Numbered from the stretch's first letter, positions 1-10,972 are shown. The stretch is DNA of 64,000 bases from Coriaria nepalensis (GCA_027186245.1 CP114496.1:2115501-2179500); one strand, 5' to 3'. Numbers and translations are program-made. The notes: generated from the sequence alone by a model not told the origin.

Positions 1-56
1 GGCGAGAGTAGTACTGAGTTGGGTGACCACTCGGGAAGTCCTCGTGTTACACCCCT
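1..56 (+). rRNA. 5S rRNA: 5S rRNA, partial copy 0 (positions 65-120)
   Basis: Cut by the window start. Carries G113A, which breaks the C6-G113 pair of helix I. Confidence 0.9.
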
Positions 57-193
57 TTTATTTTTTCGCATATACATTCGTTGTTTTTTCATAATTTTCA
101 TAACAAACAGGTTTTTAAGATCATGTGTAGTTGTTTCTACTGCCGTGAATTCTGAAAGTCGGGTATAGCAGAACTGTAAATGTTTCACTTCAT

Positions 194-313
194 GGGTGCG
201 ATCATACCAGCACTAATGCACCGGATCCCATCAGAACTCTGCAGTAAAGTGTGCTTGGGCGAGAGTAGTACTGAGTTGGGTGACCACTCGGGAAGTCCTC
301 GTGTTGCACCCCT
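194..313 (+). rRNA. 5S rRNA: 5S rRNA copy 1
   Basis: C47T, T53A; T at -1. Confidence 0.92.
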
Positions 314-450
314 TTTATTTTTTCGCATCTACATTCGTTGTTTTTTCATAATTTTCATAACAAACAGGTTTTTAAGATCATGTGTAGTCGTTTCGACTGC
401 CGTGAATTCTGAAAGTGGGGTATAGCAGAACTGTAAATGTTTCACTTCAC

Positions 451-570
451 GGGTGCGATCACACCAGCACTAATGCACCGTATCCCATCAGAACTCTGCA
501 GTTAAGAGTGCTTGGGCGAGAGTAGTACTGAGTTGGGTGACCACTCGGGACGTCCTCGTGTTGAACCCCT
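451..570 (+). rRNA. 5S rRNA: 5S rRNA copy 2
   Basis: T12C, G31T, C47T, T57A, A101C, C114A. C114A breaks a helix I pair. Same set as copies 120 and 131. Confidence 0.9.
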
Positions 571-706
571 TTTATTTTTTCGCATCTACATTCGTTGTTT
601 TTCATAATTTTCATAACAAACAGGTTTTTAAGATCATGTGTAGTCGTTTTGACTGCCGTGAATTCTGAAAGTCGGGTATAGCAGAACTGTAAATGTTTCC
701 CTTCAC

Positions 707-826
707 GGGTGCGATCAAACCAGCACTAATGCACCGAATCCCATCAGAACTCCGCAGTCAATTGTGCTTGGGCGAGAGTAGTACTGAGTTGGGTGACCAC
801 TCGGGAAGTCCACGTGTTGCACCCCT
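707..826 (+). rRNA. 5S rRNA: 5S rRNA copy 3
   Basis: T12A, G31A, T53C, G56T, T106A; TTTCCC upstream flank. Confidence 0.9.
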
Positions 827-961
827 TTTATTTTTTCGCATCTACATTCGTTGTTTTTCATAATTTTCATAACAAACAGGTTTTTAAGATCATGTGTAGT
901 CGTTTTGACTGCCGTGAATTCTGAAAGTCGGGTATAGCAGAACTGTAAATGTTTCAATCAC

Positions 962-1080
962 GGGTGCGATCATACCAGCACTAATGCACCGGATCCCATC
1001 AGAACTCCGCAGTTAAGTGTACTTGGGCGATAGTAGACTGAGTTGGGTGACCACTCGGGAAGTCCTCGTGTTGCACCCCT
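962..1080 (+). rRNA. 5S rRNA: 5S rRNA copy 4, T76 deleted
   Basis: G60A, G70T and loss of T76 (119 nt). The flank before the gene is one base short. Confidence 0.85.
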
Positions 1081-1217
1081 TTTATTTTTTCGCATCTACA
1101 TTCGTTGTTTTTTCATAATTTTCATAACAAACAGGTTTTTAAGATCATGTGTAGTCGTTTTGACTGCCGTGAATTCTGAAAGTCGGGTATAGCAGAACTG
1201 TAAATGTTTCCCTTCAC

Positions 1218-1337
1218 GGGTGCGATCAAACCAGCACTAATGCACCGGATCCCATCCGAACTCCGCAGTTAAGTGTGCTTGGGCGAGAGTAGTACTGAGT
1301 TGGGTGACCACTCGGGAAGTCCTCGTGTTGCACCCCT
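1218..1337 (+). rRNA. 5S rRNA: 5S rRNA copy 5
   Basis: T12A, A40C; TTTCCC flank. Confidence 0.92.
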
Positions 1338-1474
1338 TTTATTTTTTCGCATCTACATTCGTTGTTTTTTCATAATTTTCATAACAAACAGGTTTTTAAG
1401 ATCATGTGTAGTCGTTTCGACTGCCGTGAATTCTGAAAGTGGGGTATAGCAGAACTGTAAATGTTTCACTTCAC

Positions 1475-1596
1475 GGGTGCGATCATACCAGCACTAATGC
1501 ACCGTATCCCATCAGAACTCTGCAGTTAAGTGTGCTCGGGCGAGAGTAGTACTGAGTTGTGGGTGACCACTCGGGAAGTCCTCGTGTTGCACCCCT
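1475..1596 (+). rRNA. 5S rRNA: 5S rRNA copy 6, 2-nt insertion
   Basis: G31T, C47T, T63C and a TG insertion near 85 inside the C box (122 nt). Confidence 0.85.
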
Positions 1597-1733
1597 TTTA
1601 TTTTTTCGCATCTACATTCGTTGTTTTTTCATAATTTTCATAACAAACAGGTTTTTAAGATCATGTGTAGTCGTTTCGACTGCCGTGAATTCTGAAAGTG
1701 GGGTATAGCAGAACTGTAAATGTTTCATTTCAC

Positions 1734-1853
1734 GGGTGCGATCATACCAGCACTAATGCACCGGATCCCATCAGAACACCGCAGTTAAGTGTGCTTGGGC
1801 GAGATTAGTACTGAGTTGGGTGACCACTCGGGAAGTCCTCGTGTTGCACCCCT
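1734..1853 (+). rRNA. 5S rRNA: 5S rRNA copy 7
   Basis: T45A, G72T. Confidence 0.92.
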
Positions 1854-1990
1854 TTTATTTTTTCGCATCTACATTCGTTGTTTTTTCATAATTTTCATAA
1901 CAAACAGGTTTTTAAGATCATGTGTAGTCGTTTCGACTGCCGTGAATTCTGAAAGTCGGGTATAGCAGAACTGTAAATGTTTGACTTCAC

Positions 1991-2110
1991 GGGTGCGATC
2001 ATACCAGCACTAATGCACCGGATCCCATCAGAACTCCGCAGTTGAGTGTGGTTGGGCGAGAGTAGTACTGAGTTGGGTGACCACTCGGGAAGTCCTCGTG
2101 TTGCACCCCT
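1991..2110 (+). rRNA. 5S rRNA: 5S rRNA copy 8
   Basis: A54G, C61G; flank reads TTTGAC. Confidence 0.92.
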
Positions 2111-2247
2111 TTTATTTTTTCGCCTCTACATTCGTTGTTTTTTCATAATTTTCATAACAAACAGGTTTTTGAGATCATGTGTAGTCGTTTCGACTGCCGT
2201 GAATTCTGAAAGTGGGGTATAGCAGAACTGTAAATGTTTCACTTCAC

Positions 2248-2367
2248 GGGTGCGATCATACCAGCACTAATGCACCGGATCCCATCAGAACTCCGTAGTT
2301 AAGTGTGCTTGGGCGAGAGTAGTACTGAGTTGTGTGACCACTCGGGAAGTCCTCGTGTTGCACCCCT
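2248..2367 (+). rRNA. 5S rRNA: 5S rRNA copy 9
   Basis: C49T, G86T (C box). Confidence 0.92.
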
Positions 2368-2504
2368 TTCATTTTTTCGCATCCACATTCGTTGTTTTTT
2401 CATAATTTTCATAACAAACAGGTTTTTAAGATCATGTGTAGTCGTTTCGACTGCCGTGAATTCTGAAAGTGGGGTATAGCTGAACTTTAAATGTTTCCCT
2501 TCAC

Positions 2505-2624
2505 GGGTGCGATCAAACCAGCACTAATGCACCGGATCCCATCCGAACTCCGCAGTTAAGTGTGCTTGGGCGAGAGTAGTACTGAGTTGGGTGACCACTC
2601 GGGCAGTCCTCGTGTTGCACCCCT
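2505..2624 (+). rRNA. 5S rRNA: 5S rRNA copy 10
   Basis: T12A, A40C, A100C. Confidence 0.92.
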
Positions 2625-2761
2625 TTTATTTTTTCGCCTCTACATTCGTTGTTTTTTCATAATTTTCATAACAAACAGGTTTTTGAGATCATGTGTAGTC
2701 GTTTCGACTGCCGTGAATTCTGAAAGTGGGGTATAGCTGAACTGTAAATGTTTCACTTCAC

Positions 2762-2881
2762 GGGTGCGATCATACCAGCACTAATGCACCGGATCCCATC
2801 AGAACTCCGTAGTTAAGTGTGCTTGGGCGAGAGTAGTACTGAGTTGTGTGACCACTCGGGAAGTCCTCGTGTTGCACCCCT
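2762..2881 (+). rRNA. 5S rRNA: 5S rRNA copy 11
   Basis: C49T, G86T; duplicate of copy 9. Confidence 0.92.
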
Positions 2882-3018
2882 TTCATTTTTTCGCATCCAC
2901 ATTCGTTGTTTTTTCATAATTTTCATAACAAAAAGGTTTTTAAGATCATGTGTAGTCGTTTCGACTGCCGTGAATTCTGAAAGTGGGGTATAGCTGAACT
3001 TTAAATGTTTCCCTTCAC

Positions 3019-3138
3019 GGGTGCGATCAAACCAGCACTAATGCACCGGATCCCATCCGAACTCCGCAGTTAAGTGTGCTTGGGCGAGAGTAGTACTGAG
3101 TTGGGTGACCACTCGGGCAGTCCTCGTGTTGCACCCCT
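3019..3138 (+). rRNA. 5S rRNA: 5S rRNA copy 12
   Basis: T12A, A40C, A100C; duplicate of copy 10. Confidence 0.92.
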
Positions 3139-3275
3139 TTTATTTTTTCGCCTCTACATTCGTTGTTTTTTCATAATTTTCATAACAAACAGGTTTTTGA
3201 GATCATGTGTAGTCGTTTCGACTGCCGTGAATTCTGAAAGTGGGGTATAGCAGAACTGTAAATGTTTCACTTCAC

Positions 3276-3395
3276 GGGTGCGATCATACCAGCACTAATG
3301 CACCGGATCCCATCAGAACTCCGCAGTTAATTGTGCTTGGGCGAGAGTAGTACTGAGTTGGGTGACCACTCGGGAAGTCCTCGTGTTGCACCCCT
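3276..3395 (+). rRNA. 5S rRNA: 5S rRNA copy 13
   Basis: G56T; terminator TTATATTTTTT. Confidence 0.93.
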
Positions 3396-3531
3396 TATAT
3401 TTTTTCGCATCTACATTCGTTGTTTTTCATAATTTTCATAACAAACAGGTTTTTAAGATCATGTGTAGTCGTTTTGACTGCCGTGAATTCTGAAAGTCGG
3501 GTATAGTAGAACTGTAAATGTTTCCCTTCAC

Positions 3532-3651
3532 GGGTGCGATCAAACCAGCACTAATGCACCGGATCCCATCCGAACTCCGCAGTTAAGTGTGCTTGGGCGA
3601 GAGTAGTACTGAGTTGGGTGACCACTCGGGAAGTCCTCGTGTTGCACCCCT
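3532..3651 (+). rRNA. 5S rRNA: 5S rRNA copy 14
   Basis: T12A, A40C. Confidence 0.93.
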
Positions 3652-3787
3652 TTTATTTTTTCGCATCTACATTCGTTGTTTTTCATAATTTTCATAACAA
3701 ACAGGTTTTTAAGATCATGTGTAGTCGTTTTGACTGCCGTGAATTCTGAAAGTCGGGTATAGCAGAACTGTAAATGTTTCCCTTCAC

Positions 3788-3907
3788 GGGTGCGATCAAA
3801 CCAGCACTAATGCACCGGATCCCATCAGAACTCCGCAGTTAATTGTGCTTGGGCGAGAGTAGTACTGAGTTGGGTGACCACTCGGGAAGTCCTCGTGTTG
3901 CACCACT
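3788..3907 (+). rRNA. 5S rRNA: 5S rRNA copy 15
   Basis: T12A, G56T, C118A (breaks G1-C118). Confidence 0.91.
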
Positions 3908-4044
3908 TTTATTTTTTCGCGTCTACATTCGTTGTTTTTTCATAATTTTCATAACAAATAGGTTTTTAAGATCATGTGTGGTCGTTTTGACTGCCGTGAA
4001 TTCTGAAAGTCGGGTATAGCAGAACTGTAAATGTTTCACTTCAC

Positions 4045-4164
4045 GGGTGCGATCATACCAGCACTAATGCACCGGATCCCATCAGAACTCCACAGTGAAG
4101 TGTGCTTGGGCGAGAGTAGTACTGAGTTGGGTGACCACTCGGGAAGTCCTCGTGTTGCACCCCT
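4045..4164 (+). rRNA. 5S rRNA: 5S rRNA copy 16
   Basis: G48A, T53G. Confidence 0.93.
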
Positions 4165-4301
4165 TTTATTTTTTCGCATCTACATTCGTTGTTTTTTCAT
4201 AATTTTGATAACAAACAGGTTTTTAAGATCATGTGTAGTCGTTTCGACTGCCGTGAATTCTGAAAGTGGGGTATAGCAGAACTGTAAATGTTTCACTACA
4301 C

Positions 4302-4421
4302 GGGTGCGAACATACCAGCACTAATGCACCGAATCCCATCAGAACTCTGCAGTGAAGTGTGCTTGGGCGAGAGTAGTACTGAGTTGGGTGACCACTTGGG
4401 AAGTCCTCGTGTTGCACCCCT
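4302..4421 (+). rRNA. 5S rRNA: 5S rRNA copy 17
   Basis: T9A, G31A, C47T, T53G, C96T (a G80-U96 wobble in helix IV). Confidence 0.91.
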
Positions 4422-4558
4422 TTTATTTTTTCGCATCTACATTCGTTGTTTTTTCATAATTTTCATAACAAACAGGTTTTTAAGATCATGTGTAGTGGTT
4501 TCGACTGCCGTGAATTCTGAAAGTCGGGTATAGCAGAACTGTAAATGTTTCACTTCAC

Positions 4559-4678
4559 GGGTGCGATCATACCAGCACTAATGCACCGGATCCCATCAGA
4601 ACTCTGCAGTTAAGTGTGCTTGGGCGAGAGTAGTACTGAGTTGGGTGACCACTTGGGAAGTCCTCGTGTTGCACCCCT
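4559..4678 (+). rRNA. 5S rRNA: 5S rRNA copy 18
   Basis: C47T, C96T. Confidence 0.93.
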
Positions 4679-4814
4679 TTTATTTTTTCGCATCTACATT
4701 CGTTGTTTTTCATAATTTTCATAACAAACAGGTTTTTAAGATCATGTGTTGTCGTTTTGACTGCCGTGAATTCTGAAAGTCGGGTATAGCAGAACTGTAA
4801 ATGTTTCACTTCAC

Positions 4815-4934
4815 GGGTGCGATCATACCAGCACTAATGCACCGGATCCCATCAGAACTCCGCAGTGAAGCGTGCTTGGGCGAGAGTAGTACTGAGTTGG
4901 GTGACCACTCGGGAAGTCCTCTTGTTGCACCCCT
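4815..4934 (+). rRNA. 5S rRNA: 5S rRNA copy 19
   Basis: T53G, T57C (the usual plant base at 57), G108T. Confidence 0.92.
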
Positions 4935-5071
4935 TTTATTTTTTCGCATCTACGTTCGTTGTTTTTTCATAATTTTCATAACAAACAGGTTTTTAAGATC
5001 ATGTGTAGTCGTTTCGACTGCCGTGAATTCTGAAAGTGGGGTATAGCAGAACTGTCAATGTTTCACTTCAC

Positions 5072-5191
5072 GGGTGCGATCATACCAGCACTAATGCACT
5101 GGATCCCATCAGAACTCTGCAGGTAAGTGTGCTTGGGCGAGAGTAGTACTGAGTTGGGTGACCACTCGGGAAGTCCTCGTGTTGCACCGCT
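5072..5191 (+). rRNA. 5S rRNA: 5S rRNA copy 20
   Basis: C29T, C47T, T52G, C118G. Confidence 0.91.
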
Positions 5192-5328
5192 TTTATTTTT
5201 TCGCATCTATATTCGTTGTTTTTTCATAATTTTCATAACAAACAGGTTTTTAAGATCATGTGTAGTCATTTTGACTGCCGTGAATTCTGAAAGTCGGGTA
5301 TAGCAGAACTGTAAATGTTTCACTACAC

Positions 5329-5448
5329 GGGTGCGATCATACCAGCACTAATGCACCGGATCCCATCAGAACTCTGCAGTTAAGTGGGCTTGGGCGAGAG
5401 TAGTACTGAGTTGGGTGATCACTCGGGAAGTCCTCGTGTTGCACCCCT
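5329..5448 (+). rRNA. 5S rRNA: 5S rRNA copy 21
   Basis: C47T, T59G, C91T. Confidence 0.92.
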
Positions 5449-5585
5449 TTTATTTTTTCGCATCTACATTCGTTGTTTTTTCATAATTTTCATAACAAAC
5501 AGGTTTTTAAGATCATGTGTAGTCGTTTCGACTGCCGTGAATTCTGAAAGTCGGGTATAGCAGAACTGTAAATGTTTCACTTCAC

Positions 5586-5705
5586 GGGTGCGATCATACC
5601 AGCACTAATGCACCGGATCCCATCAGATCTCCGCAGTTAAGTGTGCTTGGGCGAGAGTAGTACTGAGTTGGGTGACCACTCGGGAAGTCCTCGTGTTGCA
5701 CCCCT
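5586..5705 (+). rRNA. 5S rRNA: 5S rRNA copy 22
   Basis: A43T only. Confidence 0.95.
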
Positions 5706-5842
5706 TTTATTTTTTCGCATCTACATTCGTTGTTTTTTCATAATTTTCATAACAAACAGGTTTTTAAGATCATGTGTAGTGGTTTCGACTGCCGTGAATT
5801 CTGAAAGTCGGGTATAGCAGAACTGTAAATGTTTCACTTCAC

Positions 5843-5962
5843 GGGTGCGATCATACCAGCACTAATGCACCGGATCCCTTCAGAACTCCGCAGTGAAATG
5901 TGCTTGGGCGAGAGTAGTACTGAGTTGGGTGACCACTCGGGAAGTCCTCGTGTTGCACCCCT
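5843..5962 (+). rRNA. 5S rRNA: 5S rRNA copy 23
   Basis: A37T, T53G, G56A. Confidence 0.92.
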
Positions 5963-6099
5963 TTTATTTTTTCGCATCTATATTCGTTGTTTTTTCATAA
6001 TTTTCATAACAAACAGGTTTTTAAGATCATGTGTAGTCGTTTCGACTGCAGTGAATTCTGAAAGTGGGGTATAGCAGAACTGTAAATGTTTCACTTCAG

Positions 6100-6219
6100 G
6101 GGTGCGATCATACCAGCACTAATGCACCGGATCCCATCAGAACTCCGCAGTTAAATGTGCTTGGGCGAGAGTAGTACTGAGTTGGGTGACCACTCGGGAA
6201 GTCCTCGTGTTGCACCCCT
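6100..6219 (+). rRNA. 5S rRNA: 5S rRNA copy 24
   Basis: G56A; G at -1. Confidence 0.94.
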
Positions 6220-6354
6220 TTTATTTTTTCGCGTCTACATTCGTAGTTTTTTCATAATTTTCATAACAAATAGGTTTTAAGATCATGTGTAGTCGTTTCG
6301 ACTGCCGTGAATTCTGAAAGTCGGGTATAGCAGAACTGTAAATGTTTCACTTCA

Positions 6355-6473
6355 GGGTGCGATCATACCAGCACTAATGCACCGGATCCCGTCAGAACTC
6401 CGCAGTTAAGTGTGCTTGGGCGAGAGTAGTATTGAGTTGGGTGACCACTCGGGAAGTCTTGTGTTGCACCCCT
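6355..6473 (+). rRNA. 5S rRNA: 5S rRNA copy 25, 1-nt deletion
   Basis: A37G, C78T and one base lost near 105 (119 nt). The C normally at -1 is missing. Confidence 0.85.
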
Positions 6474-6610
6474 TTTATTTTTTCGCATCTACATTCGTTG
6501 TTTTTTCATAATTTTCATAACAAACAGGTTTTTAAGATGATGCGTAGTCGTTTCGACAGCCGTGAATTCTGAAAGTGGAATATAGTAGAACTGTAAATGT
6601 TTCACTTCAT

Positions 6611-6730
6611 GGGTGCGATCATAGCAGCACTAATGCACCGGATCCCATCAGAACTCTGCAATGAAGTGTGCTTGGGCGAGAGTAGTACTGAGTTGGTTGA
6701 CCACTCGGGAAGTCCTCTTGTTGCACCCCT
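6611..6730 (+). rRNA. 5S rRNA: 5S rRNA copy 26
   Basis: C14G, C47T, G51A, T53G, G87T, G108T; T at -1. Confidence 0.88.
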
Positions 6731-6867
6731 TTTATTTTTTCGCATCTACATTCGTTGTTTTTTCATAATTTTCATAACAAACAGGTTTTTAAGATCATGT
6801 GTAGTCGTTTCGATTGCCGTGAATTCTGAAAGTGGGGTATAGCAGAACTGTAAATGTTTCACTTCAC

Positions 6868-6987
6868 GGGTGCGATCATACCAGCACTAATGCACCGGAT
6901 CTGACCAGAACTCTGCAGTTAAGTGTGCTTGGGCGAGAGTACTACCGAGTTGGGTGACCACTCGGGAAGTCCTCGTGTTGCACCCCT
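6868..6987 (+). rRNA. 5S rRNA: 5S rRNA copy 27
   Basis: C35T, C36G, T38C, C47T, G75C, T79C; the GGATCC core is followed by GACC-type changes. Confidence 0.88.
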
Positions 6988-7124
6988 TTTATTTTTTCGC
7001 ATCTACATTCGTTGTTTTTTCATAATTTTCATAACAAACAGGTTTTTAAGATGATGCGTAGTCGTTTCGACAGCCGTGAATTCTGAAAGTGGAATATAGC
7101 AGAACTGTAAATGTTTCACTTCAC

Positions 7125-7244
7125 GGGTGCGATCATACCAGCACTAATGCACCGGATCCCATCAGAAATCCGCAGCTAAGTGTGCTTGGGCGAGAGTAGT
7201 ACTGAGTTGGGTGACCACTCGGGAAGTCCTCGTGTTGCACCCCT
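7125..7244 (+). rRNA. 5S rRNA: 5S rRNA copy 28
   Basis: C44A, T52C; upstream flank GGAATATAG. Confidence 0.92.
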
Positions 7245-7381
7245 TTTATTTTTTCGCATCTACATTCGTTGTTTTTTCATAATTTTCATTACAAACAGGT
7301 TTTTAAGATCATGTGTAGTCGTTTCGACTGCCGTGAATTCTGAAAGTCGGGTATAGCAGAACTGTAAATGTTTCACTTCAC

Positions 7382-7500
7382 GGGTGCGATCATACCAGCA
7401 CTAATGCACCGGATCCCATCAGAACTCCGCAGTCAAGTGTGCTTGGGCGAGAGTAGACAGAGTTGGGTGACCACTCGGGAAGTCCTCGTGTTGCACCCCC
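7382..7500 (+). rRNA. 5S rRNA: 5S rRNA copy 29, T76 deleted
   Basis: T53C, T76 lost, T79A; five-C terminator start. Confidence 0.85.
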
Positions 7501-7636
7501 TTATTTTTTCGCATCTACATTCGTTGTTTTTTCATAATTTTCATAACAAAAAGGTTTTTAAGATCATGTGTAGTCGTTTCGACTGCCGTGAATTCTGAAA
7601 GTCGGGTATAGCAGAACTGTAAATGTTTCACTTCAC

Positions 7637-7756
7637 TGGTGCGAACATACCAGCACTAATGCACCGGATCCCATCAGAACTCCGCAGATAAGTGTGCTTG
7701 GGCGAGAGTAGTACTGAGTTGGGTGACCACTCGGGAAGTCCTCGTGTTGCACCCCT
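7637..7756 (+). rRNA. 5S rRNA: 5S rRNA copy 30
   Basis: G1T, T9A, T52A; altered start base. Confidence 0.9.
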
Positions 7757-7893
7757 TTTATTTTTTCGCATCTACATTCGTTGTTTTTTCATAATTTTCA
7801 TAACAAACAGGTTTTTAAGATCATGTGTAGTCGTTTCGACTGCCGTGAATTCTGAAAGTCGGGTATAGCAGAACTGTAAATGTTTCACTTCAC

Positions 7894-8012
7894 GGGTGCG
7901 ATCATACCAGCACTAATGCACCGGATCCCATCAGAACTCCGCAGTCAAGTGTGCTTGGGCGAGAGTAGACTGAGTTGGGTGACCACTCGGGAAGTCCTCG
8001 TGTTGCACCCCT
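7894..8012 (+). rRNA. 5S rRNA: 5S rRNA copy 31, T76 deleted
   Basis: T53C, T76 lost. Confidence 0.86.
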
Positions 8013-8148
8013 TTATTTTTTCGCATCTACATTCGTTGTTTTTTCATAATTTTCATAACAAAAATGTTTTTAAGATCATGTGTAGTCGTTTCGACTGCCG
8101 TGAATTCTGAAAGTCGGGTATAGCAGAACTGTAAATGTTTCACTTCAC

Positions 8149-8268
8149 TGGTGCGAACATACCAGCACTAATGCACCGGATCCCATCAGAACTCCGCAGA
8201 TAAGTGTGCTTGGGCGAGAGTAGTACTGAGTTGGGTGACCACTCGGGAAGTCCTCGTGTTGCACCCCT
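8149..8268 (+). rRNA. 5S rRNA: 5S rRNA copy 32
   Basis: G1T, T9A, T52A. Confidence 0.9.
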
Positions 8269-8405
8269 TTTATTTTTTCGCATCTACATTCGTTGTTTTT
8301 TCATAATTTTCATAACAAACAGGTTTTTAAGATCATGTGTAGTCGTTTCGACTGCCGTAAATTCTGAAAGTGGGGTATAGCAGAACTGTAAATGTTTCAC
8401 TTCAC

Positions 8406-8525
8406 GGGTGCGATCATACCAGCACTAATGCACCGGATCCCATCAGATCTCCGCAGTTAAGTGTGCTTGGGCGAGAGTAGTACTGGGTTGGGTGACCACT
8501 CGGGAAGTCCTCGTGTTGCACCCCT
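8406..8525 (+). rRNA. 5S rRNA: 5S rRNA copy 33
   Basis: A43T, A81G (a G-U wobble in helix IV). Confidence 0.93.
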
Positions 8526-8662
8526 TTTATTTTTTCGCATCTACATTCGTTGTTTTTTCATAATTTTCATAACAAACATGTTTTTAAGATCATGTGTAGT
8601 CGTTTCGACTGCCGTGAATTCTGAAAGTCGGGTATAGCAGAACTGTAAATGTTTCACTTCAC

Positions 8663-8782
8663 GGGTGCGATCATACCAGCACTAATGCACCGGATCCCAT
8701 CAGAACTCCGCAGTTAAGTGTGCTTGGGCGAGAGTAGTACTGAGTTGGGTGACCACTCGGGAAGCCCTCGTGTTGCACCCCT
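8663..8782 (+). rRNA. 5S rRNA: 5S rRNA copy 34
   Basis: T103C only. Confidence 0.95.
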
Positions 8783-8919
8783 TTTATTTTTTCGCATCTA
8801 CGTTCGTTGTTTTTTCATAATTTTCATAACAAACAGGTTTTTAAGATCATGTGTAGTCGTTTCGACTGCTGTGAATTCTGAAAGTGGGGTATAGCAGAAC
8901 TGTCAATGTTTCACTTCAC

Positions 8920-9039
8920 GGTTGCGATCATACCAGCACTAATGCACCGGATCCCATCAGAACTCTGCAGGTAAGTGTGCTTGGGCGAGAGTAGTACTGA
9001 GTTGGGTGACCACTCGGGAAGTCCTCGTGTTGCACCGTT
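8920..9039 (+). rRNA. 5S rRNA: 5S rRNA copy 35
   Basis: G3T, C47T, T52G, C118G, C119T; helix I weakened. Confidence 0.89.
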
Positions 9040-9176
9040 TTTATTTTTTCGCATCTATATTCGTTGTTTTTTCATAATTTTCATAACAAACAGGTTTTTA
9101 AGATCATGTGTAGTCATTTGGACTGCCGTGAATTCTGAAAGTCGGGTATAGCAGAACTGTAAATGTTTCACTACAC

Positions 9177-9296
9177 GGGTGCGATCATACCAGCACTAAT
9201 GCACCGGATCCCATCAGAACTCTGCAGTCAAGTGGGCTTGGGCGAGAGTAGTACTGAGTTGGGTGACCACTCGGGAAGTCCTCGTGTTGCACCCCC
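9177..9296 (+). rRNA. 5S rRNA: 5S rRNA copy 36
   Basis: C47T, T53C, T59G, T120C; C-rich terminator CCCCCCTATTTTTT. Confidence 0.9.
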
Positions 9297-9432
9297 CTAT
9301 TTTTTCGCATCTACATTCGTTGTTTTTTCATAGTTTTCATAACAAAAAGGTTTTTAAGATCATGTGTAGTCGTTTCGACTGCCGTGAATTCTGAAAGTGG
9401 GGTATAGCAGAATTGTAAATGTTTCACTACAC

Positions 9433-9551
9433 GGGTGCGATCATACCAGCACTAATGCACCGGATCCCATCAGAACTCCGCAGTTAAGTGTGCTTGGGCG
9501 AGAGTAGTACTGAGTTGGTGACCACTCGGGAAGTCCTCGTGTTGCACCCCT
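9433..9551 (+). rRNA. 5S rRNA: 5S rRNA copy 37, G85 deleted
   Basis: One G of 85-87 lost in the C box; otherwise reference. Confidence 0.87.
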
Positions 9552-9688
9552 TTTATTTTTTCGCATCTACATTCGTTGTTTTTTCATAATTTTCATAACA
9601 AACAGGTTTTTAAGATCATGTGTAGTCGTTTCGACTGCCGTGAATTCTGAAAGTGGGGTATAGCAGAATTGTAAATGTTTCACTACAC

Positions 9689-9807
9689 GGGTGCGATCAT
9701 ACCAGCACTAATGCACCGGATCCCATCAGAACTCCGCCGTTAAGTGTGCTTGGGCGAGAGTAGTACTGAGTTGGTGACCACTCGGGAAGTCCTCGTGTTG
9801 CACCCCT
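9689..9807 (+). rRNA. 5S rRNA: 5S rRNA copy 38, G85 deleted
   Basis: A50C and one G of 85-87 lost. Confidence 0.87.
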
Positions 9808-9944
9808 TTTATTTTTTCGCATCTACATTCGTTGTTTTTTCATAATTTTCATAACAAATAGGTTTTTAAGATCATGAGTAGTCGTTTCGACTGCCGTGAA
9901 TTCTGAAAGTCGGGTATAGCAGAACTGTAAATGTTTCACTTTAT

Positions 9945-10064
9945 GGGTGCGATCATACCAGCACTAATGCACCGGATCCCATCAGAACTCCGCAGTTAAG
10001 TGTGCTTGGGCGAGAGTAGTACTGGGTTGGGTGACCACTCGGGAAGTCCTCGTGTTGCACCCCT
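9945..10064 (+). rRNA. 5S rRNA: 5S rRNA copy 39
   Basis: A81G; T at -1. Confidence 0.94.
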
Positions 10065-10201
10065 TTTATTTTTTCGCATCTACATTCGTTGTTTTTTCAT
10101 AATTTTCATAACAAACATGTTTTTAAGATCATGTGTAGTCGTTTCGACTGCCGTGAATTCTGAAAGTCGGGTATAGCAGAACTGTAAATGTTTCACTTCA
10201 C

Positions 10202-10321
10202 GGGTGCGATCATATCAGCACTAATGCACCGGATCCCATCAGAACTCCGCAGTCAAGTGTGCTTGGGCGAGAGTAGTACTGAGTTGGGTGACCACTCGGG
10301 AAGTCCTCGTGTTGCACCCCT
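10202..10321 (+). rRNA. 5S rRNA: 5S rRNA copy 40
   Basis: C14T, T53C. Confidence 0.93.
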
Positions 10322-10458
10322 TTTATTTTTTCGCATCTACATTCGTTGTTTTTTCATAATTTTCATAACAAACAGGTTTTTAAGATCATGTGTAGTCGTT
10401 TCGACTGCCGTGAATTCTGAAAGTGGGGTATAGCAGAACTGTAAATGTTTCACTTCAC

Positions 10459-10578
10459 GAGTGCGATCATACTAGCACTAATGCACCGGATCCCATCAGA
10501 ACTCCGCAGGTAAGTGCGCTTGGGCGAGAGTAGTACTGAGTTGGGTGACCACTCGGGAAGTCCTCGTGTTGCACCCCT
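10459..10578 (+). rRNA. 5S rRNA: 5S rRNA copy 41
   Basis: G2A, C15T, T52G, T59C. Confidence 0.91.
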
Positions 10579-10715
10579 TTTATTTTTTCGCATCTACATT
10601 CGTTGTTTTTTCATAATTTTCATAACAAACAGGTTTTTAAGATCATGTGTAGTCGTTTCGACTGCCGTGAATTCTGAAAGTCGGGTATAGCAGAACTGTA
10701 AATGTTTCACTTCAC

Positions 10716-10835
10716 GAGTGCGATCATACTAGCACTAATGCACCGGATCCCATCAAAACTCCGCAGTTCAGTGTGCTTGGGCGAGAGTAGTACTGAGTTG
10801 GGTGACCACTCGGGAAGTCCTCGTGTTGCACCCCT
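10716..10835 (+). rRNA. 5S rRNA: 5S rRNA copy 42
   Basis: G2A, C15T, G41A, A54C. Confidence 0.91.
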
Positions 10836-10972
10836 TTTATTTTTTCGCATCTACATTCGTTGTTTTTTCATAATTTTCATAACAAACAGGTTTTTAAGAT
10901 CATGTGTAGTCGTTTCGACTGCCGTGAATTCTGAAAGTGGGGTATAGCAGAACTGTAAATGTTTCACTTCAC

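Larger units (their letters stand above)
2130..3150 (+). repeat. 2-unit tandem duplication, 514 bp
   Basis: The pair at 2248 (C49T/G86T) and 2505 (T12A/A40C/A100C) repeats as 2762 and 3019. Shared spacer markers are CGCCTCTAC and TTTTTGAGATC. In block A' the pair occurs once only (36628 and 36885). Confidence 0.8.
1..10438 (+). repeat. Block A: heterogeneous 5S subtypes
   Basis: About 40 units with many low-copy variants: T12A/A40C with a 5-T spacer run, C49T/G86T, C118G, G1T/T9A/T52A, deleted G85, and others. Most of the distinctive units recur in the same order in block A' about 33-36 kb further on. The block end is set where G2A copies begin. Confidence 0.75.

Noticed and set aside
4031..4276. 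Recurrent open frame of about 81 codons starting at ATGTTTCAC, and its 76-codon form
   Set aside because: The frame starts in the 5S upstream flank and runs through the gene and spacer. It recurs only because the unit recurs. The 76-codon form is the same frame shifted by the T76 deletion. Pol III transcripts are not translated, and variation does not favour silent changes.
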